Source: Bacteroidota bacterium | Lineage (GTDB): Bacteria; Bacteroidota; Rhodothermia; Rhodothermales; UBA10348 | Direction: 5' to 3' | DNA length: 64,000 bases | NCBI GenBank assembly: GCA_022567305.1 | Contig: JADFHF010000002.1 | Span: forward strand, 1 to 64,000 | Shown here: positions 19,539-29,240 of the stretch, in pieces | How positions within the stretch are numbered: the stretch's first letter is position 1 | How the letters are laid out: each line of letters opens with the position of its first letter | The notes under the pieces: model-generated | What the model was told of the DNA's origin: nothing | Database searches by the model: none | Seen by the model: only the letters and a program-made list of their open reading frames with translations | Program-made: the position numbers and the translations under genes

Positions 19539-21530
19539 ATGGCTTCCGTGTATTACCGGGTCTCACGTCTTCTTTTCTTCGTCGCCGCGGTTGCACTGAT
19601 TCCCGTTACTTCGTCCACAGGCCAGGGACTGTTCTCCGGAGGATTTGAGCGCGACATAAACCGGTACCGCTGGACCGCCCGGTTTCAGCTTACTGAACCC
19701 ATTAAGGGATGGCAGATAGACCTCTCGAATACGTTTCGCTCAGACGCATTCATTCTGTTCGATGATCAGCTGAGTTTTCGTGACGAGAATCAGACCACTC
19801 TGACGGTTCAGAAGCCATTCGGCGAAAAGCGGATCGCGGTCTATGGTTCGATGGGATGGTATAGTCTGAGCCGGGTACTTCGTCAAGAACTGTTAGCGGG
19901 CTACCGTTTTCCTCTCGCAGAAAAATTCTGGATTGAACCACTGCTGGGTGCTTCTCTCGATCAACGGCCGGGATTTTCGGACGGGAGCGAAAGGGCTCCG
20001 CTGAGGACCGATGTCGGACCCGCCCTGGGTGTTCGCTTTGAGGTACCGACGACGACCGTTGACGCGTACAACGTATCCCTGTCGGGCGAAGGTCTTATTC
20101 AAAGCATGGCTCCACGCCGCGGGGAGATGTTCCGGGCCAATGCGGTGGCAGAAAGAACGTTTGACCGAACCCGTCTCAGAACACAGGTTCGGATTGCTCG
20201 CGTGCGGCGCGATGCTTATCAGGCGGCTTCGTTTCTGAACCGGGATGGCGAGAGTGCACGCGTAGCGGAAACCGTCGAGTCGACCCATAGTGATACGCTT
20301 ATTGTAACGATTCTCATTGATCGACCGATCGCAGCAAATACCGTTGTTGGCGGGCGACTGGATTTTTCCACGAACAGTCGAACCATAGAAACACTGCGGG
20401 CTCCGGACGAGGCCATATTCTTCGATTCCGATTTTCGGCGCCGCATTCTGGAAGGAGAACTGAGCTCCACGTTCGCACGCGATCAATCACTGGTCCGCGT
20501 TTCTCTCAGGGCGGGCGCCGAGGTGGAAGATCGTCGACTCTCGAACGCGGACGACCTACCCGCAGCTCAAGCCTCGCAAAAGCAAAATTTGCTTAGGCAG
20601 GCCGACTACGATCGAGGGTTTTTTCAGGCTCAACTCAATATTCGTATGCCGATCGGTCGGCGAACCGTTCTTCAGGCGGATGTCTCGGCAAGCATTCTTC
20701 ACCACGACACCCCTGATGTAAACCCTGACGATCGCGACGAACTGTATTACAACGGACTTTTTGGAGCCAGTTTCCAACTGACAAGATATCTCGAATTACA
20801 GCTACAGATTTTTGGAACCCACTATCATACGGTGTTCCTGAAAGCTGAGCGTTCGGCTGAAAACAGTGTGCAGCGCTCACTTCGATTCCGGCCGACGGTT
20901 ATTTGGAGACCTTCGCGGGCCACACGAATCAATGTGACCACAGAAGTTCGGGCCAACTACAGCATCGATGATTTTTTGCTGCCCGGTCGACGTCCGACCG
21001 ACCAATCCGCCCGTGAACTCAGTTACAAGCTGGACGCCGAGCATGATTTTGGAGACGGGGTCGGAATCCGCGTGACCGGCAGATGGAGTGATTTGCGATT
21101 GGGTCGATTCCTGGATGAGACCTTTGCGGAAATACCGTTCGATACACTTCGGACAACGAGCGCCTGGGTACGCCTCAATGTGGGCAGGAAAATTCGCGCC
21201 GAGATCGGGATTCGATTGTTTTTTCGTAGTGACTTTGATCGCGCGATTACCATTCGATATAATCGGGATGAGGGTTCAGCTCAGGCGTCAACCATATCGC
21301 GACCCGGCCGGCGGAAAATTGCTCAACTTGGACCGACTACGTCTCTCATGTGGCCGCTCAACGGAGGCGCATATCTACGATTTGACGGATGGGCTACCTT
21401 CCAAACCGTCAACTTCAACTTGTACGGTGATCTTCCGGAGGGCTCCGAAGGGGCCATACGAGCCGCGGCTCAAAAGGGCACCCGAACACTGATTCCGAAT
21501 CTGGCGGTCACAATGCACTGGCCGTTTTAA
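19539..21530 (+). CDS. Hypothetical exported protein, probable outer-membrane beta-barrel
   Basis: N-terminal signal peptide followed by alternating amphipathic strand pattern; no named family recognised. Confidence 0.6.
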   Translation: MASVYYRVSRLLFFVAAVALIPVTSSTGQGLFSGGFERDINRYRWTARFQLTEPIKGWQIDLSNTFRSDAFILFDDQLSFRDENQTTLTVQKPFGEKRIAVYGSMGWYSLSRVLRQELLAGYRFPLAEKFWIEPLLGASLDQRPGFSDGSERAPLRTDVGPALGVRFEVPTTTVDAYNVSLSGEGLIQSMAPRRGEMFRANAVAERTFDRTRLRTQVRIARVRRDAYQAASFLNRDGESARVAETVESTHSDTLIVTILIDRPIAANTVVGGRLDFSTNSRTIETLRAPDEAIFFDSDFRRRILEGELSSTFARDQSLVRVSLRAGAEVEDRRLSNADDLPAAQASQKQNLLRQADYDRGFFQAQLNIRMPIGRRTVLQADVSASILHHDTPDVNPDDRDELYYNGLFGASFQLTRYLELQLQIFGTHYHTVFLKAERSAENSVQRSLRFRPTVIWRPSRATRINVTTEVRANYSIDDFLLPGRRPTDQSARELSYKLDAEHDFGDGVGIRVTGRWSDLRLGRFLDETFAEIPFDTLRTTSAWVRLNVGRKIRAEIGIRLFFRSDFDRAITIRYNRDEGSAQASTISRPGRRKIAQLGPTTSLMWPLNGGAYLRFDGWATFQTVNFNLYGDLPEGSEGAIRAAAQKGTRTLIPNLAVTMHWPF

Positions 21531-21561
21531 TGTAGCTTCCGTGCAATCTGAAGGTCGTACA

Positions 21562-22152
21562 ATGAAGGTAGTGGGCGTAACGGGAGGGATCGGTTCAGGG
21601 AAGAGTACCGTTTGCGAGCTACTCGAAAAGGGAGGGGCACGTGTTTTTTACGCCGACGAAGTCGCGCGAGAGCTGATGGTTTCGGACCCGGGCGTTAGAA
21701 AACAGATTCAAGACGCGTTCGGAGCGGAGGCTTATTCGGAAGACGGTCTGCTCAATCGAAAGTATATCGCCGACCGAATCTTCTCATCTGATGCAGACAG
21801 GTCTGCGATCAACCGGATTGTTCATCCTGCCGTGGGTGAGGCTTTTCGTAGGGTCGTATCGCAAGCGCGCGAAGAGGGCGTCGAGTTACTGATAAAAGAG
21901 GCGGCGCTCTTACTCGACGACCACACCTCCGACCTGGACGTCGTTGTTGTTATCGATGCGCCTAAAAATATACGTATAGAGCGAATATCCCTACGAGACG
22001 GCCTTTCCGGGGAGCAGATTGAGGCGCGTATGGCGGGTCAGATGTCCCCCAACGAGATGCGGCAGAAGGCAGATCATGTGATAGAAAATGATCGTACCGT
22101 GATCGATCTGGAAGCCGCCGTCGAAGAACTGGTCAGATCACTGATGGCTTGA
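21562..22152 (+). CDS. coaE: Dephospho-CoA kinase
   Basis: VVGVTGGIGSGKSTVCELLEKGGARVFYADEVARELM; RMAGQMSPNEMRQKADHVIEND. ORF opens at GTG 21541; ATG 21562 likelier. Confidence 0.94.
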   Translation: MKVVGVTGGIGSGKSTVCELLEKGGARVFYADEVARELMVSDPGVRKQIQDAFGAEAYSEDGLLNRKYIADRIFSSDADRSAINRIVHPAVGEAFRRVVSQAREEGVELLIKEAALLLDDHTSDLDVVVVIDAPKNIRIERISLRDGLSGEQIEARMAGQMSPNEMRQKADHVIENDRTVIDLEAAVEELVRSLMA

Positions 22153-22304
22153 ACAGGTGAAAACGTCCGTTTCATGTCCGTTTCGCCCGATTATCCCAGT
22201 AAAAATACTTAATAAATGGGAATTCAAGCCGATCCATCTTAAGCAGAAAGATCTGCAGAACGATGTGGGGAGGATCAGTTCCGCCAATCCCATAAAACGA
22301 CCAA

Positions 22305-25091
22305 ATGGTCAAGATTTCATCATTATACGGGCGTACGGTATCGCTGATCGCGATCGTTTTTATAGGCTCCTTCGCGGTCCTTGTGCTTGCTTTTTTGTCG
22401 ATATCAGCGCATCAGACGCGGGACGTGGTTCGAGAGTTGGACCGCTCTATTCAAGTGGCGAATGGGGCAATACGGGATTTTGTCATAACACGCGACCCGG
22501 CGCACGCGAAACGGGCCAAAATGATACTGACAGAGGCCGATGAAACGCTCCAACGCCGCTTTAATGAGGAAGAATATGGCCGTTTCCACACCGAACTTCA
22601 TCTCTACTTTCACTCCGTAACGAACTTAATCGAGACGTACCAGGACCGTGGTTTCTACGAAGGAGACGGTCTTGAAGGAAAAATACGGGCTAATATGATC
22701 GCCTTGGAGGAAGAACTTTCGACCTTCAATGAACGACGGTTACTTTCTCACCTGCTCGAAATCAGGCGAAACGAAAAAAACTATCTCCTTCGACGTGACT
22801 CAGACTATCAGGATGGAGTCCATGCGAAAATCGATGCGATGACGGCCGAGATCTCGTTCTCAAAGCTATCCAGCGAGAAACGATCTTCCATGATTGCAAC
22901 CCTCACACGCTATCAACACGATTTCGACGAACTGGTTTATCTGACACAGAAGGCGGACTGGATTACGGACGAAATGAACACGGTTCGTACATATCTCGGA
23001 CAGACACTCGCGGATGTCATTGCGGATGAAGACGAGCAAGCCGAACTGTTTCTTTGGATCGCACTGGGTCTGATTCTCTTTTCATTCGTGGGCGGCATCG
23101 CGTACGCCGTCTATATCGCACGCGGAATCATCAAACCGTTGGAGCGGATGAGAACCCTGGTAAAGCAGCTCGTTGATGGAGAGTTGCGCGACGACCTGGA
23201 ATTTGATGAAAATGGCGAACTCGGCGAACTGGCGAATGCCTTTGGCGAGCTAGCTGAACAGGTTCGAATGAGAATCGAGGCTGAAAATCATGTAAAGGCC
23301 TCCCGCGCCAAACTTCAGGCCTATGCAGATGAACTCGAGACCACGAAGTCAGCACTGGAAGATCGCGCCCAAGAACTGTCGTCTATCGTGAGCGAGCTAC
23401 AAGAAGCTCAAAATGTGGCCCAGCACACGATCATCTCCAAGACACTATTCCTGGCCAACATGAGCCATGAGATCAGGACGCCGCTGAACGGCATCATCGG
23501 AATGACGAGTCTTCTTACGTCCGAAGAGCTCAGGCCAGATCAATACGAAATTGTAAACGTCATTCGGTCCAGCGGCGAGAGTTTGCTTGCGATCGTAAAC
23601 GAAATACTGGACCATGCCAAGATCGAGCAGGGCGGAGTCGATCTGGAAGAGGCGAAGTTTGACGTGACGAGCTGTATCGAAGACGCTCTTGATATGGTCT
23701 TTAAGCTGGCGGCGGACAAGGCCCTCGAGTTGTCTTATTTGGTTTCCGACGATTTTCCTCTCTACGTAGTTGGCGATCGTGCCCGGCTGCGTCAGATCTT
23801 GATCAATCTGCTTGCGAATGCAGTCAAATTTACAAAGTCCGGGGACGTTCAGGTTCGGGCAAAACTCGTCGCGAGAACGCAGCACGAAGTTGAACTCCAG
23901 CTGGAGGTCGAAGACACTGGAATAGGCATCTCGGAAGAAGCCCAGGAATATCTATTTGATCCGTTCCGACAGGCAGAGGCTTCGACTACCCGGAAGTTTG
24001 GCGGCACGGGACTCGGTCTCTCGATTGCAAGTCACCTGTGTGAACTTATGGGTGGAAAAATGTGGCTCGAAAGTGAAGTGGATAAAGGATCGACGTTTTA
24101 TTTCACACTCAAATTGCGCCGCGATCCTGAACACCTGACCGAAGACATGATCTCCGATTTTGCAACAGATCATCGCGTGCTTCTGCTCAGTCAGAATGTT
24201 CGGTTCGGAAGTTCCGTGACCACGATGATCCGCCAGGGCGGTGGTGAAGCGACGGCGGTCGAAAATCTAAAGAAAGCAAAAGTCGTTATTAAGAACGAAT
24301 CGTCCGTCGATCTAATATTGATCGACGACGGCGACCATAAAGAGTCGGCTCTAGAAAAAGCGAGCAAACTGAAAGAACTCGCGCCTGATTGTCGCATCGT
24401 GCTATTCAGGGCTATCGGACAGAGAACGAGCGACGAATTGGCACCCGATCGGATTTCGAAACCTGTCAAACGTTCTTCTATTAAGGCGCTTTTTTGCGAG
24501 GCAACATGCGAGGCAACCGAGGATGCAAGTGACGCTGGAACCGAGGAAGCAAGAGACGATGCAAGAGAGAAAGCAAGTGACGCTGGAACAGAGGAAGCAA
24601 GAAACGAAACGCCCATCTACGAGATTGGAAAGACCCCGCGACGAGCCGCAGACCGAAAAGCCGCTCAAAAGCTCGGGGTCCTAATTGTCGAAGACAATAC
24701 GACGAATCAGAAAGTGGCTCTGAAAATGCTCGAAAGGCTTGGCTATTCGGCTGATCTCGCTGAAAATGGAGAAGATGCCGTCAAAATGGTCGCGAAAAAC
24801 ATATATGACATCGTCTTCATGGACATGATGATGCCAGGGATGGATGGCCTAGAAGCGACGCGTGAGATTAGACGCAACAAGGACATAGCCCTTCAACCGA
24901 TAATCGTCGCATTCACGGCAAATGCCACCTCGAACGACAGAATAAAGTGCCTGGAAGCCGGTATGGACGACTACACATCCAAGCCTGTAAGCTCCGAAAC
25001 GTTCGCCAAAATCCTGGAGCGGGCAAGACTGGAACGAAAGACCCGACATGGGGCTCGGCTAAACAGCCCAACCGGTCCTTCGGTTGCCTAG
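22305..25091 (+). CDS. Hybrid sensor histidine kinase / response regulator
   Basis: Two TM segments, HAMP, HisKA (FLANMSHEIRTPLNGIIGMT), HATPase (NLLANAVKFT, DTGIGIS, GGTGLGLSI), a degenerate receiver and a canonical receiver (VLIVEDNTTNQ...DIVFMDMMMPGMDG). Confidence 0.93.
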   Translation: MVKISSLYGRTVSLIAIVFIGSFAVLVLAFLSISAHQTRDVVRELDRSIQVANGAIRDFVITRDPAHAKRAKMILTEADETLQRRFNEEEYGRFHTELHLYFHSVTNLIETYQDRGFYEGDGLEGKIRANMIALEEELSTFNERRLLSHLLEIRRNEKNYLLRRDSDYQDGVHAKIDAMTAEISFSKLSSEKRSSMIATLTRYQHDFDELVYLTQKADWITDEMNTVRTYLGQTLADVIADEDEQAELFLWIALGLILFSFVGGIAYAVYIARGIIKPLERMRTLVKQLVDGELRDDLEFDENGELGELANAFGELAEQVRMRIEAENHVKASRAKLQAYADELETTKSALEDRAQELSSIVSELQEAQNVAQHTIISKTLFLANMSHEIRTPLNGIIGMTSLLTSEELRPDQYEIVNVIRSSGESLLAIVNEILDHAKIEQGGVDLEEAKFDVTSCIEDALDMVFKLAADKALELSYLVSDDFPLYVVGDRARLRQILINLLANAVKFTKSGDVQVRAKLVARTQHEVELQLEVEDTGIGISEEAQEYLFDPFRQAEASTTRKFGGTGLGLSIASHLCELMGGKMWLESEVDKGSTFYFTLKLRRDPEHLTEDMISDFATDHRVLLLSQNVRFGSSVTTMIRQGGGEATAVENLKKAKVVIKNESSVDLILIDDGDHKESALEKASKLKELAPDCRIVLFRAIGQRTSDELAPDRISKPVKRSSIKALFCEATCEATEDASDAGTEEARDDAREKASDAGTEEARNETPIYEIGKTPRRAADRKAAQKLGVLIVEDNTTNQKVALKMLERLGYSADLAENGEDAVKMVAKNIYDIVFMDMMMPGMDGLEATREIRRNKDIALQPIIVAFTANATSNDRIKCLEAGMDDYTSKPVSSETFAKILERARLERKTRHGARLNSPTGPSVA
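24525..24606 (+). repeat. Short in-frame tandem repeat (48-bp period) in the inter-receiver linker
   Basis: gcaagtgacgctggaac(c/a)gaggaagcaaga occurs at 24525 and 24573; encodes ASDAGTEEAR twice. Confidence 0.8.
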
Positions 25092-25109
25092 TTTTCCGTT
25101 CCAACTTTA

Positions 25110-25403
25110 CTAGCTGCTCGACTCTTTCCCCACCACCGAGGACAAGGCACTTTTCTCGATTCGCAGCTTAGTATTGTTGTCTACTTGAACCAAGACTGAC
25201 GTCTCGTCTACCTGCGTTACGGTACCGTGGACTCCTCCGATCGTAATTACACGGTTGTTCTTTTGTACGGCCGCGATCATTTTCTTTCGACTGTCCTCTT
25301 TCTTCCTTTGGGGTCGAATAATGAAGATGTAGAAGACGACGAAGATCAGTACGAGAGGGAGAAACATCGCGAGCGGGTTCGCATTGCCGCCAGGCGCTGC
25401 CAT
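25110..25403 (-). CDS. yajC: Preprotein translocase subunit YajC
   Basis: VFYIFIIRPQRKKEDSRKKMIAAVQKNNRVITIGGVHGTVTQVDETSVLVQVDNNTKLRIEKSAL. Confidence 0.93.
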   Translation of the reverse strand: MAAPGGNANPLAMFLPLVLIFVVFYIFIIRPQRKKEDSRKKMIAAVQKNNRVITIGGVHGTVTQVDETSVLVQVDNNTKLRIEKSALSSVVGKESSS

Positions 25404-25509
25404 GGCCAGATAAACAGGAATACACATCTAGATTTCTTGAGTGGGTCTCAAAAGTCGGGGGTTGAACTCAGGCGACAAGATACACAGCACGACCAAGGCG
25501 ACAAAAAAA

Positions 25510-25607
25510 GGGCAAGCTTACCGTATCGCATCGCTACAACCTTCTACCGCTGCTGCCTTCCGGCCCTGACGGAGTTCAAAGGGAGCAGACCGCACGGGAC
25601 TTGCCCT
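25510..25607 (-). ncRNA. ffs: Bacterial small SRP RNA (4.5S-type)
   Basis: Minus strand contains GTCAGGGCCGGAAGGCAGCAGC, the SRP RNA apical core; ends pair AGGGCAAG...CTTGCCC. Confidence 0.92.
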
Positions 25608-25647
25608 AGCTGCCTCCAAACGACGGGTTATCAGGCAGGTTCCACGG

Positions 25648-28071
25648 TCACAATAGCCCCACCGGATCGACGTCGACGGCAATTCTGTATCCTTTCGGAG
25701 GAGTGCCAATCTGAACGTTCGTTCGGCGAATGACCTCACGAACACGCTTATGTGGATCTCCCCGGCCCCTTTTTATCATTACCTGGACCCGGTACAGCTT
25801 CCTCACCTTTCCGATATATGAGGCGGATGGTCCTAAGAGATGAATTTCGGGATCCAGCTCGGTGGCTATCTGGGACCACCGACGGGCAAAGGCCATCACT
25901 TGATGTTCTACCGGGCCGGAGAAGAGTACCGCCACGAGCTTGCCTTCGGGGGGGTATCCAAGCGCTCGGCGCTCATCCAGAAGCTCCCGGGCAAACCGTT
26001 CGTAATCGTGCCGAAGGGCGAATTGGATAATTCGATGCCCCGGATTTCGGGTTTGGAAGAAAACTTCACCTGGAAGGTCTGCTCGACCTGCTCGACCTGC
26101 GACTTGCGTCAAAAGATGAAACGAGCGCTCTTCGGCCCGAATGTCTGGTAGAGACAGACCCGTATCGGCATCGATCACGCCAACCAGCGTGACACGCTCA
26201 AAATCCAGTCCTTTGGCAACCATCTGGGTACCCAGCAGGATATCGGACTTTCCGTTCGCAAAATCCTCCAGAATCTTATGATGCGAGTCTTTCGCGGATG
26301 TGGTGTCAAGGTCCATGCGTACAACAACCGCATCTGGAAAAGTTGCTTCGAGTTCTTCTTCAACCCGCTGCGTTCCAATGCCGAGCTGGGAGACAGCCGC
26401 TCCGCAGTCCGGGCAGGATCTCGGGAGCCCGGCCGTACGCCCGCAGTAGTGGCAGCGCAGGTGCCCCTTCACTTTGTGGTATGTCATCGAGACCGAACAG
26501 TCCGGACATTCCGGCGCCCAATTACAGGCGTGACATCGAATGCTCGGGGCGTAACCCCGTCTGTTTTGAAGCAGAATGACCTGCTGGTTTTTAGTAAGAC
26601 GTAAGCGAATAGCCTCTCTGAGCGGTTTCGAGATGACACTGTTTGGCTCGTCAGGATTCCTTTCTGTTCGAAGATCCACGATTCGAACGTCTGGAAGGAC
26701 GGCTTTTCCAGTGTTTGTCTCGACCCTCTCTGGCATCGAAAGCAACGTATACTTTTGGTTTTCGGCGTTGGCAAGGCTTTCGAGGCTGGGCGTGGCGGAA
26801 CCAAGCACACAGATCGCATGACTCAGTTGAGCGCGCATGACGGCGACGTCCCTCGCGTGGTACCGCGGTGCCGGATCAAACTGCTTGTAGGAAGATTCGT
26901 GCTCTTCGTCGACCACAATGAGACCCAGGTTCGAAACGGGTGCGAGGATGGCCGATCGTGGTCCGATGACGATCGGGTATTGCCCCGACCGAATTCGTCT
27001 CCAGGCATCGAAGCGTTCTCCCGATCCCATTCGGGAATGAAGAACGGCGATCTCGTTTCCGAATCGGGATCTGAATCGTTGTACGGTCTGCGGGGTCAAT
27101 GAGATTTCGGGGACGAGGATGATCCCCGACTTCCCACATTCTCTAACCTTTTTGAGGGACTCGATGTAGACTTCTGTCTTTCCGGATCCAGTAATTCCGT
27201 GCAATAAAAACGTTCGATACCCGGACGCGTGAATGGCTGTCGTAATCGCATCGACCGCCACTTTTTGGTGTTCATTCAGCTCGATCCGGGACGTGGGTTT
27301 TCCACTGGACCCGTTCCGAGCGGATCGATCGATCTCCCTTTTTTCCACGGCAAGCAGTCCGAGATCGGCCAGTCTTCGGATGGTACTGGACGTGGCACCC
27401 GTCTTTTGGAGGAGCCGAGATTGGAGTATCCCGCTCGAAGCATCACTTTCCATCATCGCTTCCATAACTGCCTGCTGCCTGACGCCTCGCAGCGGATGCT
27501 CCGGCGCCCCATCGGCAAGCCGTACGAACTGGTCGTATCGAATCCGCGTGCGTGGAGCCCGGAGGCCGCGTTCAATGCGTAGGAATCCTCTCGATTCGAG
27601 ACCCCTGAGTCGATCCAATGACGCTTCGGGTACGGTTTTTCTTAGCCCTGTCAGCGAAACCGTTGAATCTGTCGGAATGAAGGATAAAAGCTGCTTCTGA
27701 ATATCTGACAACGGGCCCGTGTCTTCGAAGGGGCATTTTTGAATCCGATATTCTGAAACCGTATCCACACCCGGCGGCAAGGAGGCGCGCGCGGCCTCGC
27801 CCCAGCTGCAGAGATAGTACTCGGAAATCCACTTGGTGAGTTGGAGCTGCTCGGCGGTAAGGAGAGCCTTCTCGTCGACGGTGCCAATGATATCTTTGGC
27901 CTCGAAATCAGGAGCCTCATGGGTCACATCGGTGACAATACCTGTCAGCGTTCGCTTGCCAAACGGAACCACGACGCCATGACCTACATCCACCCGACTT
28001 TCTGATGACGGTACACGGTACGTGTATTGCCTTTCGAGTGGGAGGGGAAGGGCTACGTCTACGAACTTCAA
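25648..28071 (-). CDS. priA: Primosomal protein N' (replication restart helicase)
   Basis: HGITGSGKTEVY, VDEEHE, Zn-binding CHACNWAPECPDCSVSMTYHKVKGHLRCHYCGRTAGLPRSCPDCGA. Confidence 0.96.
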   Translation of the reverse strand: MKFVDVALPLPLERQYTYRVPSSESRVDVGHGVVVPFGKRTLTGIVTDVTHEAPDFEAKDIIGTVDEKALLTAEQLQLTKWISEYYLCSWGEAARASLPPGVDTVSEYRIQKCPFEDTGPLSDIQKQLLSFIPTDSTVSLTGLRKTVPEASLDRLRGLESRGFLRIERGLRAPRTRIRYDQFVRLADGAPEHPLRGVRQQAVMEAMMESDASSGILQSRLLQKTGATSSTIRRLADLGLLAVEKREIDRSARNGSSGKPTSRIELNEHQKVAVDAITTAIHASGYRTFLLHGITGSGKTEVYIESLKKVRECGKSGIILVPEISLTPQTVQRFRSRFGNEIAVLHSRMGSGERFDAWRRIRSGQYPIVIGPRSAILAPVSNLGLIVVDEEHESSYKQFDPAPRYHARDVAVMRAQLSHAICVLGSATPSLESLANAENQKYTLLSMPERVETNTGKAVLPDVRIVDLRTERNPDEPNSVISKPLREAIRLRLTKNQQVILLQNRRGYAPSIRCHACNWAPECPDCSVSMTYHKVKGHLRCHYCGRTAGLPRSCPDCGAAVSQLGIGTQRVEEELEATFPDAVVVRMDLDTTSAKDSHHKILEDFANGKSDILLGTQMVAKGLDFERVTLVGVIDADTGLSLPDIRAEERSFHLLTQVAGRAGRADLPGEVFFQTRNPGHRIIQFALRHDYERFARELLDERRALGYPPEGKLVAVLFSGPVEHQVMAFARRWSQIATELDPEIHLLGPSASYIGKVRKLYRVQVMIKRGRGDPHKRVREVIRRTNVQIGTPPKGYRIAVDVDPVGLL

Positions 28072-28194
28072 GAGCCAGACTGACTTGGGGTGAGGTGGAA
28101 TGACGAGATTCTCCGACGCAAGCCCGCTGAAACCGTTCCGCCGAAGCCGGGTTGAGAGGACGATTCAATCTTCCGATGGAAGTTTATCTCGACA

Positions 28195-29223
28195 ATGGCG
28201 CCCATACGCTGGTCACATCTAATCCTGCTGGCTGTTCTCCTTTCGGGCTGTCTCCCGTCCTCGTGCAATCGAAGCGAGTCACGAGATCTGTTTCCCCAGG
28301 ACTCGTTGTCGAAAGCCTTTGCGGCTTCGCTCCCGGTTGATACTCTGACCGTTCTCGACTGGATTGAGGTGAGCGACGAATTGACGATGGAATATCCGCG
28401 AACGCTCGGATACGATGCCGAGGATCGGTTATGGGTGTCGGATACAGAGTTACATACTCTGACCGCTCTCAGCGAGGACGGATCCGTAAAGGAGCGGATC
28501 GACGCGACCGAATTCCCGTTTCCATACATCGCCGGTTTCCGGGGTGACACGGTGATCGTGTTCAGCGCCGGTACGAGTGAAATCATAAAGGTCGTTTCCG
28601 GGGAAGCGGTCGCGCGTATTCCGGTTCCTGATGACGCTCCATCGAGAGGCGTATTCCGTTATGCAGCAGCGGATGAGGCACGGATCTTTATCAAAGTCAT
28701 CGCCGACGGGTTTGAGGGATATATCGCCGAGCTCGACAACAGTGGTGCGATACTCAACCGACGGGCGTTAAGAGGGCCTTACTGGCAATACGCCGGAATG
28801 CTACGGATCTGGGGTGATTCTCTGCTCAGTCTTTCAGGATTTCGACCGATCATTCATCTGCGGTCTTCTGCAGACTCGGTTCGAGTAATGCCCCTGGTGG
28901 GTTTTGATTCTCCAATGCTAGCCCGAACACGACTCTTTGTCCTCAACCATTTGGACCAACCGCCCATGTTGACAGCGTCCGCCGCAGCAGTCGGTGAGTT
29001 GCTCTTTCTGCTCAACATGCGTCCCGGATGGCTACGCGTGGATGTCTACGGTCACGATGGACATCTACAGAACATCCTTACACAGCCTTCTCCAGAATTC
29101 AATCAGGATTATTATCCTTCAGACATCGCCGTAAGACGGATCAGCGAGACCGAGTATGAGCTGGCCGTTTCTGTTATTGAACCTGAGCCGCGCATCGAAA
29201 GGTATCGATGGCAGCGTCGCTGA
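28195..29223 (+). CDS. Lipoprotein, 6-bladed beta-propeller-like
   Basis: MAPIRWSHLILLAVLLSGCLPSSC lipobox; propeller-like DAEDRLWVSDTELHTLTAL. The start-proximal sequence is GC-rich, so the start is uncertain. Confidence 0.65.
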   Translation: MAPIRWSHLILLAVLLSGCLPSSCNRSESRDLFPQDSLSKAFAASLPVDTLTVLDWIEVSDELTMEYPRTLGYDAEDRLWVSDTELHTLTALSEDGSVKERIDATEFPFPYIAGFRGDTVIVFSAGTSEIIKVVSGEAVARIPVPDDAPSRGVFRYAAADEARIFIKVIADGFEGYIAELDNSGAILNRRALRGPYWQYAGMLRIWGDSLLSLSGFRPIIHLRSSADSVRVMPLVGFDSPMLARTRLFVLNHLDQPPMLTASAAAVGELLFLLNMRPGWLRVDVYGHDGHLQNILTQPSPEFNQDYYPSDIAVRRISETEYELAVSVIEPEPRIERYRWQRR

Positions 29224-29240
29224 GCATCAGAGTTGTTTTT

